Shown: positions 9,149 to 14,676 of the stretch, piece by piece
Position numbering within the stretch: the stretch's first letter is position 1
How the letters are laid out: each line of letters starts with the position of its first letter
NCBI GenBank assembly: GCA_016839845.1
Contig: JAEOTL010000246.1
Span: forward strand, 1 to 15,393
Direction: 5' to 3'
DNA from: Promethearchaeota archaeon
Lineage (GTDB): Archaea; Asgardarchaeota; Lokiarchaeia; Sigynarchaeales; SOKP01
Length of the DNA stretch: 15,393 nt
Position numbers and translations under genes: made by a program
Notes under the pieces: generated by a model
The model's input: the letters and a program-made list of their open reading frames with translations, nothing else
The model's database searches: none
What the model was told of the DNA's origin: nothing

Positions 9149-9373
9149 AATTTTTTGGAGATATTTACGACACGAAGTCTCCTATTTAAAACTTAATAGA
9201 AGAATTCCTAAAGTTTTAGATATTGATAACATTCCTCTCTTCTAAAAATTTTATTTCTTCAAGAACCAAAAAAAAGATAAGATTCGATAACAATCGCAGA
9301 ACAAAGTTTTACTAATTACTACCTACTACTTATTAAATATTATTTTTTTTATTGATTTGTAACAAAAAGAAGC

Positions 9374-9628
9374 TTAATACCTATAATCTCGAAAGTCCGC
9401 GGGAGCGGCTTGAGTTACTACTACTTTACTCGCAGCAGGGCCTTTTTCACCTTGAGTGATCTCAAATTCTACTTTATCGCTTTCATTTAGTGTAGCATAT
9501 TCGTCACCCTTCTTAACAATGTCACTGTGATGAACGAATATATCTCCTTCTTCTTCAGTTGCTATAAATCCATAACCTTTACGGTTATTAAACCATTTAA
9601 CTGTACCTTCGGTCAATTTTAAAATCAA
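9374..9628 (-). CDS. Cold-shock domain protein (CspA family)
   Basis: Single cold-shock domain that binds single-stranded RNA or DNA and acts as an RNA chaperone in the cytoplasm. The RNP1 motif KGYGFI and the RNP2-like motif DIFVHHSDI are intact, as are the flanking GTVKWFNN and the [16 protein letters not shown] strand. The C-terminal tail is short and aromatic (DFRDYRY). No ATG is available: TTG at 9628 gives 84 residues with a GTGA motif just before it, and TTG at 9616 gives 80 residues beginning directly with TEGTVKWF, as most family members do. I cannot decide between them. The gene appears richer in G+C than its intergenic flanks. Cold-shock domains are typical of bacteria and patchy in archaea, so old transfer from bacteria is plausible. 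Confidence 0.93.
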   Translation of the reverse strand: MILKLTEGTVKWFNNRKGYGFIATEEEGDIFVHHSDIVKKGDEYATLNESDKVEFEITQGEKGPAASKVVVTQAAPADFRDYRY

Positions 9629-9740
9629 CTTTCACATAAATTAAATTTTTTTCCTAGTTCACATTGAACTATTTGAGATAATGAACGATACTGTATATAG
9701 CTTATGTTTTTTTTAAAATTTAAAGAATATTTTTTATCTT

Positions 9741-9791
9741 GAAGCGTTTAAGGAACACAAAACTAACTTAAATGAGTCTATTTACTTAGAT
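9741..9791 (+). repeat. 51-bp coding-like fragment, copy A
   Basis: 44 of 51 bases match 11707-11757. Read in the frame that matches the second copy it gives EAFKEHKTNLNESIYLD, against ETVKEQKTNLNESFYLE there. The changes are mostly conservative, as expected of former protein-coding sequence. It lies in the intergenic region between the cold-shock and antiporter genes with no start codon, so it looks like gene debris. Family unknown. Confidence 0.6.
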
Positions 9792-9815
9792 TTCAGAGAT
9801 CCTATCTTAAATTCT

Positions 9816-9827
9816 TACATTTTTGTA
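9816..9827. promoter_or_regulatory. TACA-N4-TGTA dyad upstream of antiporter
   Basis: TACATTTTTGTA, extended by one base pair each side (T/A), about 40 bases before the antiporter TATA box. This is a typical place for an archaeal activator or repressor site. The same dyad appears upstream of the giant surface gene and of the 13432 gene. Its function is not known. Confidence 0.35.
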
Positions 9828-9865
9828 ATTTTTTTATGGAAATTCCCTTTCAATACGAATTAAAG

Positions 9866-9873
9866 TTTAAATA
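9866..9873 (+). promoter_or_regulatory. TATA box of the antiporter gene
   Basis: TTTAAATA preceded by an A-rich BRE-like ATTAAAG. Its centre is about 28 bases before the ATG at 9898, so the transcript would start at or next to the start codon. That agrees with the lack of a Shine-Dalgarno and suggests a leaderless mRNA. Confidence 0.55.
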
Positions 9874-9897
9874 CAATATTTTTTTAAATAACAAGGC

Positions 9898-10917
9898 ATG
9901 ATTTTTTTTTCAATTCTTTTTCTAATATTGGGATTTCTTGGGCTGTATTTTGGTGCAAAATTTGTAGTTATTAGCCTTGAAAATATAGCGGATCGCTTAA
10001 ATATTAGTCATATAATGGTTGGGTTAACAATTTTATCGATTGGGACTAGTTTACCCGAAATTGCTGTAAGTGTAATGGGGGGTATTGATAAAATTTTGGG
10101 TATCGACACTAACATTGATGGAATTGTTATTGGTAACAAAATTGGTTCTTTTTTGACACAAATCACTTTAATTATTGGAATTTTAGCAGTAAGCCAACCG
10201 ATTTTCGTTAGTAAATGGGAATTGAGGAGAGAAGGACCTATGCTCTTTATCTCTATACTAATTTTTCTTTTTTTCTCCTTGGATGGAATTCTTTCTCAAT
10301 TGGAAGCACTCTTAATGATAATAATATATATTATTTATCTTTCATTTGTCATTTGGAGTGAGAGACGTCTACAAAAAATTAAAATAGAATCAAATTACAT
10401 CGAAAAAGAACGTTTAGATGTCGTAAGTTTTGAACCTGTCCAAAGTCCTCGTAAAAAATCATCAACGCCCAGAGATATAGCTATCTTTGTTCTTGGACTT
10501 ATTATATTACTGATCGCAGCAGAGTTGACCTTAATTTCAGCACATGATTTATCAAGAGAATTTCATATCCCTGAAAATGTAATTGGTATATTAATTGTTG
10601 GATTAGGCACAAGTTTACCGGAACTTGTTGCCGATTTAACCGCTATCAGGAGAGGATCTTTTGGAATTGCTGTAGGGGATATTTTAGGGTCTAATATTTG
10701 CGATATTTTATTAGCCACGGGATCAGGAGTTATACTAATTAATTTTAAGGTTCCCATGATAATTTTGGTTTTTGATATCCCTGTTCTATTCTTAGCATTA
10801 GGACTTACTCTCTATTTCTTATGGAGTGAGAAAACACTTAAAAGATGGGAAGGAGGGCTATTAATCGCATTTTATGGCAGTTATGTGATTTTAAAATTAT
10901 TAATATTTCAAATTTAA
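9898..10917 (+). CDS. Sodium/calcium exchanger family (CaCA) antiporter
   Basis: Integral membrane cation antiporter of 339 residues, the usual length for prokaryotic CaCA proteins, with about ten hydrophobic helices in two inverted halves and a basic cytoplasmic loop (about 155-192). Alpha-repeat 1 has GTSLPE at 49-54, in the same numbering as T50, S51 and E54 of the Methanocaldococcus NCX_Mj exchanger, then GNKIGS ending at S84. Alpha-repeat 2 has GTSLPE at 237-242, then GDILGSNICD with S265 and D269. The ligand positions known from NCX_Mj are kept, except that the N81 position is Q88 here. Calcium/sodium exchange is the best guess, but ion specificity in this family cannot be read reliably. 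The ATG at 9898 fits the leaderless promoter. It faces the sulfite-oxidase-like gene tail to tail. Confidence 0.9.
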   Translation: MIFFSILFLILGFLGLYFGAKFVVISLENIADRLNISHIMVGLTILSIGTSLPEIAVSVMGGIDKILGIDTNIDGIVIGNKIGSFLTQITLIIGILAVSQPIFVSKWELRREGPMLFISILIFLFFSLDGILSQLEALLMIIIYIIYLSFVIWSERRLQKIKIESNYIEKERLDVVSFEPVQSPRKKSSTPRDIAIFVLGLIILLIAAELTLISAHDLSREFHIPENVIGILIVGLGTSLPELVADLTAIRRGSFGIAVGDILGSNICDILLATGSGVILINFKVPMIILVFDIPVLFLALGLTLYFLWSEKTLKRWEGGLLIAFYGSYVILKLLIFQI

Positions 10918-10951
10918 AATGATTCTTGTATTGTGGTTGTGAGTTTACAAA

Positions 10952-10957
10952 TTTTTT
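10952..10957 (+). terminator. Short T-tract after antiporter
   Basis: Six T's lie 35 bases past the antiporter stop, in the 103-base gap between two convergent genes. Plausible but weak archaeal terminator. Confidence 0.35.
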
Positions 10958-11020
10958 ACCAAAATTATATAAAAAGAAAGGTGGTATCGAAAGCACTTGC
11001 TAGTTTAATCAATATTTATT

Positions 11021-11614
11021 TTAATCCTGTGATGAATATCGTTGTTCTTTCCAAGGATCCGCTTTATTAGAATAACCTCCTCTTTCCCAATAGCCTATAC
11101 GATCTTCATTAAGAAAATTAATCCGTAATACCCATTTTGCTGATTTGTAAAAATACAAATTAGGGATAATTGGTCTAACTGGACCCCCATGTTTTTCAGA
11201 TATCGGCTCCCCTTCGTAAATTAGTGCTAAAATAGTATTTTTTGCATGCAATTTCTCTATCGGAACCGTTGTAGTAAAACCCTTATCAGCACATAAAAAT
11301 TCCACATATTTAGCAGTAGGTTTTGGTTTAACGAGGTTAAATAATTTATTGAAAGAAATACCCCCCCACCTTGTATCAAATTTACTCCAAGAAGTAACAC
11401 AATGAATATCTGCAATAATCTCTTTATCTTGAATTTTATTCAAATCTTCTAATCTAAATTTCATAGGGTTTTCTAATTCCCCCTCAAGTTCCAAAATATA
11501 ATTCTCTCTATCAATATTGGGGATTCTGCCTTTTTGAAGTACCGGAAATCGATCTGTTAAATGTTGACCAGGTGGTAGTCTTGATTTTTCTTTCTTTTCT
11601 GAATTTTGATTCAT
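11021..11614 (-). CDS. Sulfite-oxidase-like molybdopterin oxidoreductase
   Basis: Compact 197-residue member of the sulfite oxidase/MsrP molybdopterin fold. The N-terminal signature LPPGQHLTDRFPVLQKG is typical of the small 'sulfite oxidase-like oxidoreductase' group. C72 in DIHCVTSWSKFD is the expected cysteine ligand of molybdenum. RWGGI, HGGPVRPIIP (141-150) and KSAKWV (157-162) are the conserved pterin-binding and core segments. There is no twin-arginine or Sec signal, no heme domain and no dimerisation domain, so it is probably a cytoplasmic, stand-alone enzyme that gets electrons from an unknown partner. Its substrate cannot be deduced: family members reduce or oxidise sulfur compounds or methionine sulfoxide. 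Molybdopterin cofactor genes are not in the window. It starts with ATG at 11614, with no clear Shine-Dalgarno. It is divergent from the HepT relic. Confidence 0.9.
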   Translation of the reverse strand: MNQNSEKKEKSRLPPGQHLTDRFPVLQKGRIPNIDRENYILELEGELENPMKFRLEDLNKIQDKEIIADIHCVTSWSKFDTRWGGISFNKLFNLVKPKPTAKYVEFLCADKGFTTTVPIEKLHAKNTILALIYEGEPISEKHGGPVRPIIPNLYFYKSAKWVLRINFLNEDRIGYWERGGYSNKADPWKEQRYSSQD

Positions 11615-11637
11615 TTTTAATCATTCAATCATATTAA

Positions 11638-12054
11638 TTGATAAATACAATAAATTTATTTAAGAAAATGAATCATACAATAGATTTTATAGTTTCTCCA
11701 ATTCGTGAAACGGTTAAGGAACAGAAAACTAACTTAAATGAATCGTTTTACTTAGAAAGAAAGCCGATTTTTTCATTAATTGTTTTCATGACTATAAGAA
11801 CTCAGGAGATAATGATCGTTATAACTTCGAGCCATGTTATTCATAAATTTGAAATTATCGGAGAGGCAACTAAAAATATTCCTGAAGTTATCAGAGAGCA
11901 ATGTCCTCAAATTCCATGGGAGGATATCGCAGGAATGCCAGATAAGTTGATTCATACCTATTCTGCAGTTGATCAAAAATTAGTTTGACCAACAATCCAT
12001 CAAAGGCTATCCGGCTTTAAATCTATTATTGAAAAGCTGATAGAAAAAGGGTAA
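11638..12054 (+). pseudogene. Decayed HepT/DUF86-type toxin gene
   Basis: The part from about 11833 to 12051 matches the HepT (DUF86, HEPN superfamily) C-terminal half: KFEIIGEATKNIPEVI, then QIPWEDIAGM, then DKLIHTY. Reading stops at TGA 11986-11988, exactly where the family has tryptophan (LVW). After this stop the frame stays open for 21 more codons (PTIHQRLSGFKSIIEKL) to a TAA at 12052-12054, as in intact members, so the TGA is a nonsense mutation. The catalytic RX4-6HXY motif has lost its arginine (GMPDKLIHTY, proline in its place). The N-terminal part does not look like HepT and includes the 51-base fragment repeated at 9741. No MNT nucleotidyltransferase antitoxin gene is nearby. Intact HepT proteins are RNases in toxin-antitoxin pairs; this copy is most likely dead. 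Confidence 0.8.
11707..11757 (+). repeat. 51-bp coding-like fragment, copy B
   Basis: 86% identical (44/51) to 9741-9791, giving ETVKEQKTNLNESFYLE within the open frame that leads into the HepT relic. Just before it, 11702-11716 matches 7829-7843 exactly for 15 bases, so part of the fragment may exist a third time. Its protein family is not recognised. Confidence 0.6.
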
Positions 12055-12094
12055 ACAACGTATTTCTAAATTTCTAAAAGAGTTGACATTAAAG

Positions 12095-12103
12095 TTAAAT
12101 ATC
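12095..12103 (+). promoter_or_regulatory. TATA box of the pseudo-GTPase gene
   Basis: TTAAATATC preceded by ATTAAAG, nearly the same as the antiporter promoter (ATTAAAGTTTAAATAC). It is about 40 bases before the TTG start, leaving a short leader that contains the Shine-Dalgarno. Confidence 0.5.
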
Positions 12104-12124
12104 TGTCTTAACTAACTATTTTCA

Positions 12125-12130
12125 AGGGTG
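12125..12130 (+). promoter_or_regulatory. Shine-Dalgarno deciding the TTG start at 12139
   Basis: AGGGTG, eight bases before TTG 12139. An in-frame TAA at 12109-12111 rules out anything further upstream, and no ATG or GTG lies in frame between them. Confidence 0.6.
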
Positions 12131-12138
12131 TCTCGGAA

Positions 12139-13056
12139 TTGAGTAAGAAAAAACAAAAGAAGATAAGTAAAAATAAAGCATTAATAGATGCTGAAAGATT
12201 AAGTTTAGAACAAGAATTAGATAGTTTAAGAAACGAAATTGATGGGTTAAGAGATACGAAGGGAAGAAAATCTCCTATCTCGCGTTTGTTGCAGTTAGTC
12301 CCTGTTAATATTAGAAACCTTTTCGGTGAAATCCTTGAGAAGTTTATGCTAATTATGCTTAACACCCGAGATTTAGGAGAACAAAATCTACGAGATGTAA
12401 AATCAAGCTTTTCTACTTTACTTAAAGAAATTGAAGCATTGAGGAAAATGATTCACGAACCACGCAAAAAACTGTTAAAATGGTATGAAATATGTAGTAG
12501 AAAAGCTAGCCAACATCAAGTTAGTAATAACATAGTAGAAAAAGAAGAGAAAAAAAAATATGATTATGCATTTAAAATTATCGTACTTGGAAAACCTGAA
12601 AAAATTGCTTTTATTCTAAAGTTTGTAACAGGAATATTCATGGAAGACGTCAGGAATACAATTGGGGCTGATATTTACATTAAAAATGTAGAAATTGAAG
12701 GTATTAATGTAACACTTCGAATTTGGGATTTTGCTGATGAAGAACGTTTTCGATTTTTACTTCCACAATATATTAGAGATGCTAATGGTGCTATACTAAT
12801 CTATGATGCAATTGACGCAAAAAGCTTAAAAAATATATCTGAAGTTCTTGAGATAGTTAAAAAGAATGTTGAAGAAATTCCAATTTTTTTAGCAATTCCC
12901 GAACTACCCTCTAAAGCCGAAGAACTTGTGGATCTCACAAAAAAGTATACATTTACAGAAATAACCTCTGAAGTAGGACCAACAGGGGAACACACTTTCG
13001 AATTACTCACGAAAAAAATGATTGAACGTGAACATATTGCAGAAGACATGAAATAG
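12139..13056 (+). CDS. Coiled-coil protein with a degenerate Rab/Ras-like GTPase domain
   Basis: 305 residues. Residues 1-45 are basic and helical with a short coiled coil; 46-140 form further helices. From about 143 the protein aligns to the Ras/Rab family: FKIIVLG, FVTGIF, NTIGADIYIKNVEIEG, IWDFADEERFRFLLPQY, NGAILIYD, and the tail EHTFELLTKKM. The nucleotide-binding motifs are lost. G1 reads GKPEKIAF instead of GxxxxGK(S/T); G3 has aspartate instead of glycine (DFADEE); G4 has PELP instead of NKxD; G5 has TSE instead of TSA. The switch I threonine (T174) remains. The fold appears intact and the frame is clean, so this is a pseudo-GTPase rather than a pseudogene, probably a binding scaffold. 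Small GTPases are greatly expanded in Asgard archaea. TTG start with AGGGTG. Partners are unknown. Confidence 0.85.
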   Translation: MSKKKQKKISKNKALIDAERLSLEQELDSLRNEIDGLRDTKGRKSPISRLLQLVPVNIRNLFGEILEKFMLIMLNTRDLGEQNLRDVKSSFSTLLKEIEALRKMIHEPRKKLLKWYEICSRKASQHQVSNNIVEKEEKKKYDYAFKIIVLGKPEKIAFILKFVTGIFMEDVRNTIGADIYIKNVEIEGINVTLRIWDFADEERFRFLLPQYIRDANGAILIYDAIDAKSLKNISEVLEIVKKNVEEIPIFLAIPELPSKAEELVDLTKKYTFTEITSEVGPTGEHTFELLTKKMIEREHIAEDMK

Positions 13057-13127
13057 GAAAAAAAGATTATAAAACTAAAAAACAAGAAACATAACCTCTA
13101 TTAAACCCACTGATGAGAGAATAATGC

Positions 13128-13134
13128 TTTTTTT
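13128..13134 (+). terminator. T-tract terminator after the pseudo-GTPase gene
   Basis: Seven T's about 70 bases past the stop codon, in TGCTTTTTTTATTT. No strong hairpin precedes it. Confidence 0.4.
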
Positions 13135-13300
13135 ATTTCGAAATCATATTAGCTGTCAACCTTTGAAACCAAAAATGATTAAAATCTCTAATTTTTTAAT
13201 TTCTTTAGTCATTCTGATAATAAATTGAAGAAAAAACGATTCAATGCGATATAAATTTAATTACGAATAAATTTATTATTTAACCGTCATTAAAGAAAAA

Positions 13301-13338
13301 TGTTTTATAAATAGTTATATGTTTTATACATAGTTGTA
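13301..13338. repeat. Two abutting 19-bp repeats, possible operator
   Basis: TGTTTTATAAATAGTTATA is followed directly by TGTTTTATACATAGTTGTA (17 of 19 identical). The second contains the dyad TATACA-TAGT-TGTATA (13325-13340), which includes the TACA-N4-TGTA core at 13327-13338. The first has TATAA-ATAG-TTATA. The pair sits 94-131 bases before the coiled-coil gene and could be a tandem binding site or duplicated promoter. Confidence 0.45.
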
Positions 13339-13431
13339 TAACCCTATAACAAGAGATTTATCCAAGAATCAAATAAGAATTCGTAAATTGTATTAATAAA
13401 TTAATTTCGAATAAAAAGATGATTTTCCATT

Positions 13432-13929
13432 ATGATAAAAGATGAAGAAATCAATATTTATCTTGATAAAATTGAAGAACTTGAAGACATTATCATGAGA
13501 TTAGAAGCTCTTATCCCAGAGGAAGATGATAAAAAGAAAAGTAGAAAAAGGAAAAAGATGGATTCAAAACTCGCTATTGAACTTGATGGAAAAAATAAAG
13601 AATTTAGAGAATTAAAGGATAGAATGGGTTTCTTAAGAAAAGAAAATTCGCATCTCAAACAAGAACTAGAAAAAATAAAGTATGCTAATAGTAGCACATC
13701 TAGGATTAAAATTGAGGATTTAAGACCTGAACCACTTCTAAATGACTTGGTAAAAGAATTACAATATATCGTGAATAACCAGAGATTAATAATTAGTAAA
13801 TTAAAAACTAAAAAAGTTGAAAAGGAAGATATTCTTCAAAATTTAAGAGATAAAGACGAGGAAATTAAACTTTTAAAGTCAGAAATCTCACAATTAGAGC
13901 ATAAAAAAGAAGATTTTAAATTATTCTAA
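13432..13929 (+). CDS. Coiled-coil protein of unknown function
   Basis: I do not recognise a family. 165 residues, highly charged. An N-terminal coiled coil (about 5-27, EINIYLDKIEELEDIIMRLE) is followed by an acidic then strongly basic patch (EEDDKKKSRKRKK, about 30-42). A second coiled coil spans about 47-84, a linker 88-105 includes the proline pair in LRPEPLL, and a third helical stretch covers about 106-160. No membrane segment, no cysteine, no enzyme motif. The basic patch could bind nucleic acid or acidic membrane. Long coiled-coil proteins are common in Asgard genomes and may serve as scaffolds; it follows the pseudo-GTPase on the same strand, but 375 bases and a T-tract lie between, so an operon is unlikely. 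ATG at 13432. Confidence 0.75.
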   Translation: MIKDEEINIYLDKIEELEDIIMRLEALIPEEDDKKKSRKRKKMDSKLAIELDGKNKEFRELKDRMGFLRKENSHLKQELEKIKYANSSTSRIKIEDLRPEPLLNDLVKELQYIVNNQRLIISKLKTKKVEKEDILQNLRDKDEEIKLLKSEISQLEHKKEDFKLF

Positions 13930-13945
13930 TTTTTTAACATGTTAA
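13930..13945. terminator. T-tract and 12-bp palindrome between convergent genes
   Basis: TTTTTT follows the stop of the coiled-coil gene at once, and overlaps the perfect palindrome TTAACATGTTAA (13934-13945). On the other strand it lies just past the stop of the 36-residue gene. It could serve as a terminator for both. Confidence 0.45.
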
Positions 13946-13948
13946 TTA

Positions 13949-14059
13949 TCACTCTCGAACTAAGTAAGCAATGAAAGATCGAGATACTCCAGAGATAATA
14001 AGCTGTGAATTAATAACTTTATAACCTGCTCTTAGTGCATCCACCTTATATTCTCTCAA
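13949..14059 (-). CDS. 36-residue small protein with strong Shine-Dalgarno
   Basis: A short frame on the minus strand. AAAGGTGAT, a near-perfect archaeal Shine-Dalgarno at 14067-14075, ends seven bases before TTG 14059, which opens 36 codons to TGA at 13949-13951. The product begins MREYKVDALRAGYKVINSQ and ends SRSFIAYLVRE: an amphipathic, basic sequence with a hydrophobic centre (LIISGV). A GTG at 14071 would give 40 residues but would use the Shine-Dalgarno itself as start, and TGA lies directly before it. The base composition (varied codons, few N and K runs) looks more like coding than its flanks. I do not recognise it. It could also be the remnant of a longer gene, though no open frame continues upstream. 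Confidence 0.5.
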   Translation of the reverse strand: MREYKVDALRAGYKVINSQLIISGVSRSFIAYLVRE

Positions 14060-14066
14060 GTTTATT

Positions 14067-14075
14067 ATCACCTTT
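14067..14075 (-). promoter_or_regulatory. Shine-Dalgarno of the small protein gene
   Basis: AAAGGTGAT on the minus strand contains GGTGAT, complementary to the archaeal 16S tail (ATCACC). The spacing of seven bases to TTG 14059 decides this start over GTG 14071. Confidence 0.55.
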
Positions 14076-14129
14076 CAATTATGACGTTGTTTAATCTAAA
14101 TTTAGGGCTTTTATTATTTAATTGTTAAC

Positions 14130-14179
14130 GCTTTCGAATTACTCACGTAAAAATGCTTGAACGTGAATACGGTGAATAA
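14130..14179 (+). pseudogene. 3' tail relic of a second small GTPase gene
   Basis: About 40 bases match the end of the pseudo-GTPase gene (12998-13040): both contain TTTCGAATTACTCACG and TTGAACGTGAA. Read with one lost base near 14148, it gives AFELLT, then KMLEREYGE and a TAA, which is a typical C-terminal end of Asgard-type small GTPases. As it stands the frame hits TAA at 14148-14150. Nothing upstream of 14130 resembles the rest of a GTPase, so only the tail survives. Confidence 0.65.
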
Positions 14180-14222
14180 TAAATGTAACCTATGTGAAAG
14201 ACGGTCAAATAGAGAAATATCC

Positions 14223-14231
14223 TTTTTATAA
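14223..14231 (+). promoter_or_regulatory. Possible TATA box of the zinc-ribbon gene
   Basis: TTTTTATAA, about 55 bases before ATG 14284. It would give a leader of some 30 bases. This is the best candidate in the region but not strong. Confidence 0.35.
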
Positions 14232-14283
14232 CATTTCAGAAAAATTATTCATATTTTTTAATTGTGGTTAATTTGAACTATTT

Positions 14284-14676
14284 ATGAATTCTAATGAAAT
14301 TGAATCAGATATACCTAAAAAATGCCCTAAATGTGGCAGTGAATTAAAAGAACGTACCGGAAAGTATGGTAAATTTTTAGGTTGTACTAAATTTCCAGAT
14401 TGTCGATATACTTATGACCTAAGTGAAAAAATTAAAGTTTTATGTCCAAAATGTGGAAAAAAATTAAAAATTCGTAGAGGAAGATACGGAAGATTTTTAA
14501 GTTGTTCTAGTTACCCTGAATGTAAATTTACTTTTAATCCAGAATTTAGAGGTCAAGAGCAAATTTTTTGCCCTGAATGTGGAAAATTATTAATAATAAA
14601 TACGGGAAAAGATGGAAAATTTTTAGGATGCACAGGTTTCCCTAAATGTAAATTTACTTTTAATTTAAGACCATAA
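14284..14676 (+). CDS. Stand-alone triple topoisomerase-type zinc-ribbon protein
   Basis: 130 residues made of three C4 zinc ribbons of the kind found at the C-terminus of bacterial type IA DNA topoisomerases (zf-C4_Topoisom). The ligands are C14-C17-C34-C40, C54-C57-C74-C80 and C96-C99-C116-C122, always CPxCG-x15-C-x5-C, with the typical GkyGkFLgC and (F/Y)PxC segments. There is no topoisomerase catalytic domain here or nearby. In topoisomerase I these ribbons bind single-stranded DNA and RNA polymerase, so a nucleic-acid-binding adaptor role is reasonable inference. Its 3' end overlaps the broken DUF433 gene on the other strand by about ten bases. ATG at 14284; no clear Shine-Dalgarno. Confidence 0.92.
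   Translation: MNSNEIESDIPKKCPKCGSELKERTGKYGKFLGCTKFPDCRYTYDLSEKIKVLCPKCGKKLKIRRGRYGRFLSCSSYPECKFTFNPEFRGQEQIFCPECGKLLIINTGKDGKFLGCTGFPKCKFTFNLRP

Larger units (their letters stand above)
13057..13431. other. 375-bp intergenic region
   Basis: I see no gene. It begins with the end of the pseudo-GTPase transcript (T-tract at 13128-13134) and ends with the promoter region of the coiled-coil gene. That part holds two abutting 19-base repeats at 13301-13338. Confidence 0.6.

Noticed and set aside
9157..9184. GGAGA/TCTCC hairpin after the 4Fe-4S gene
   Set aside because: Only five base pairs with a 17-base loop and no T-tract directly after it; too weak to call a terminator.
11986..11988. Recoding of TGA as tryptophan or selenocysteine in the HepT gene
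   Set aside because: TGA is used as a normal stop elsewhere in the window, no SECIS-like stem is evident, and the catalytic arginine is also missing; decay explains both.
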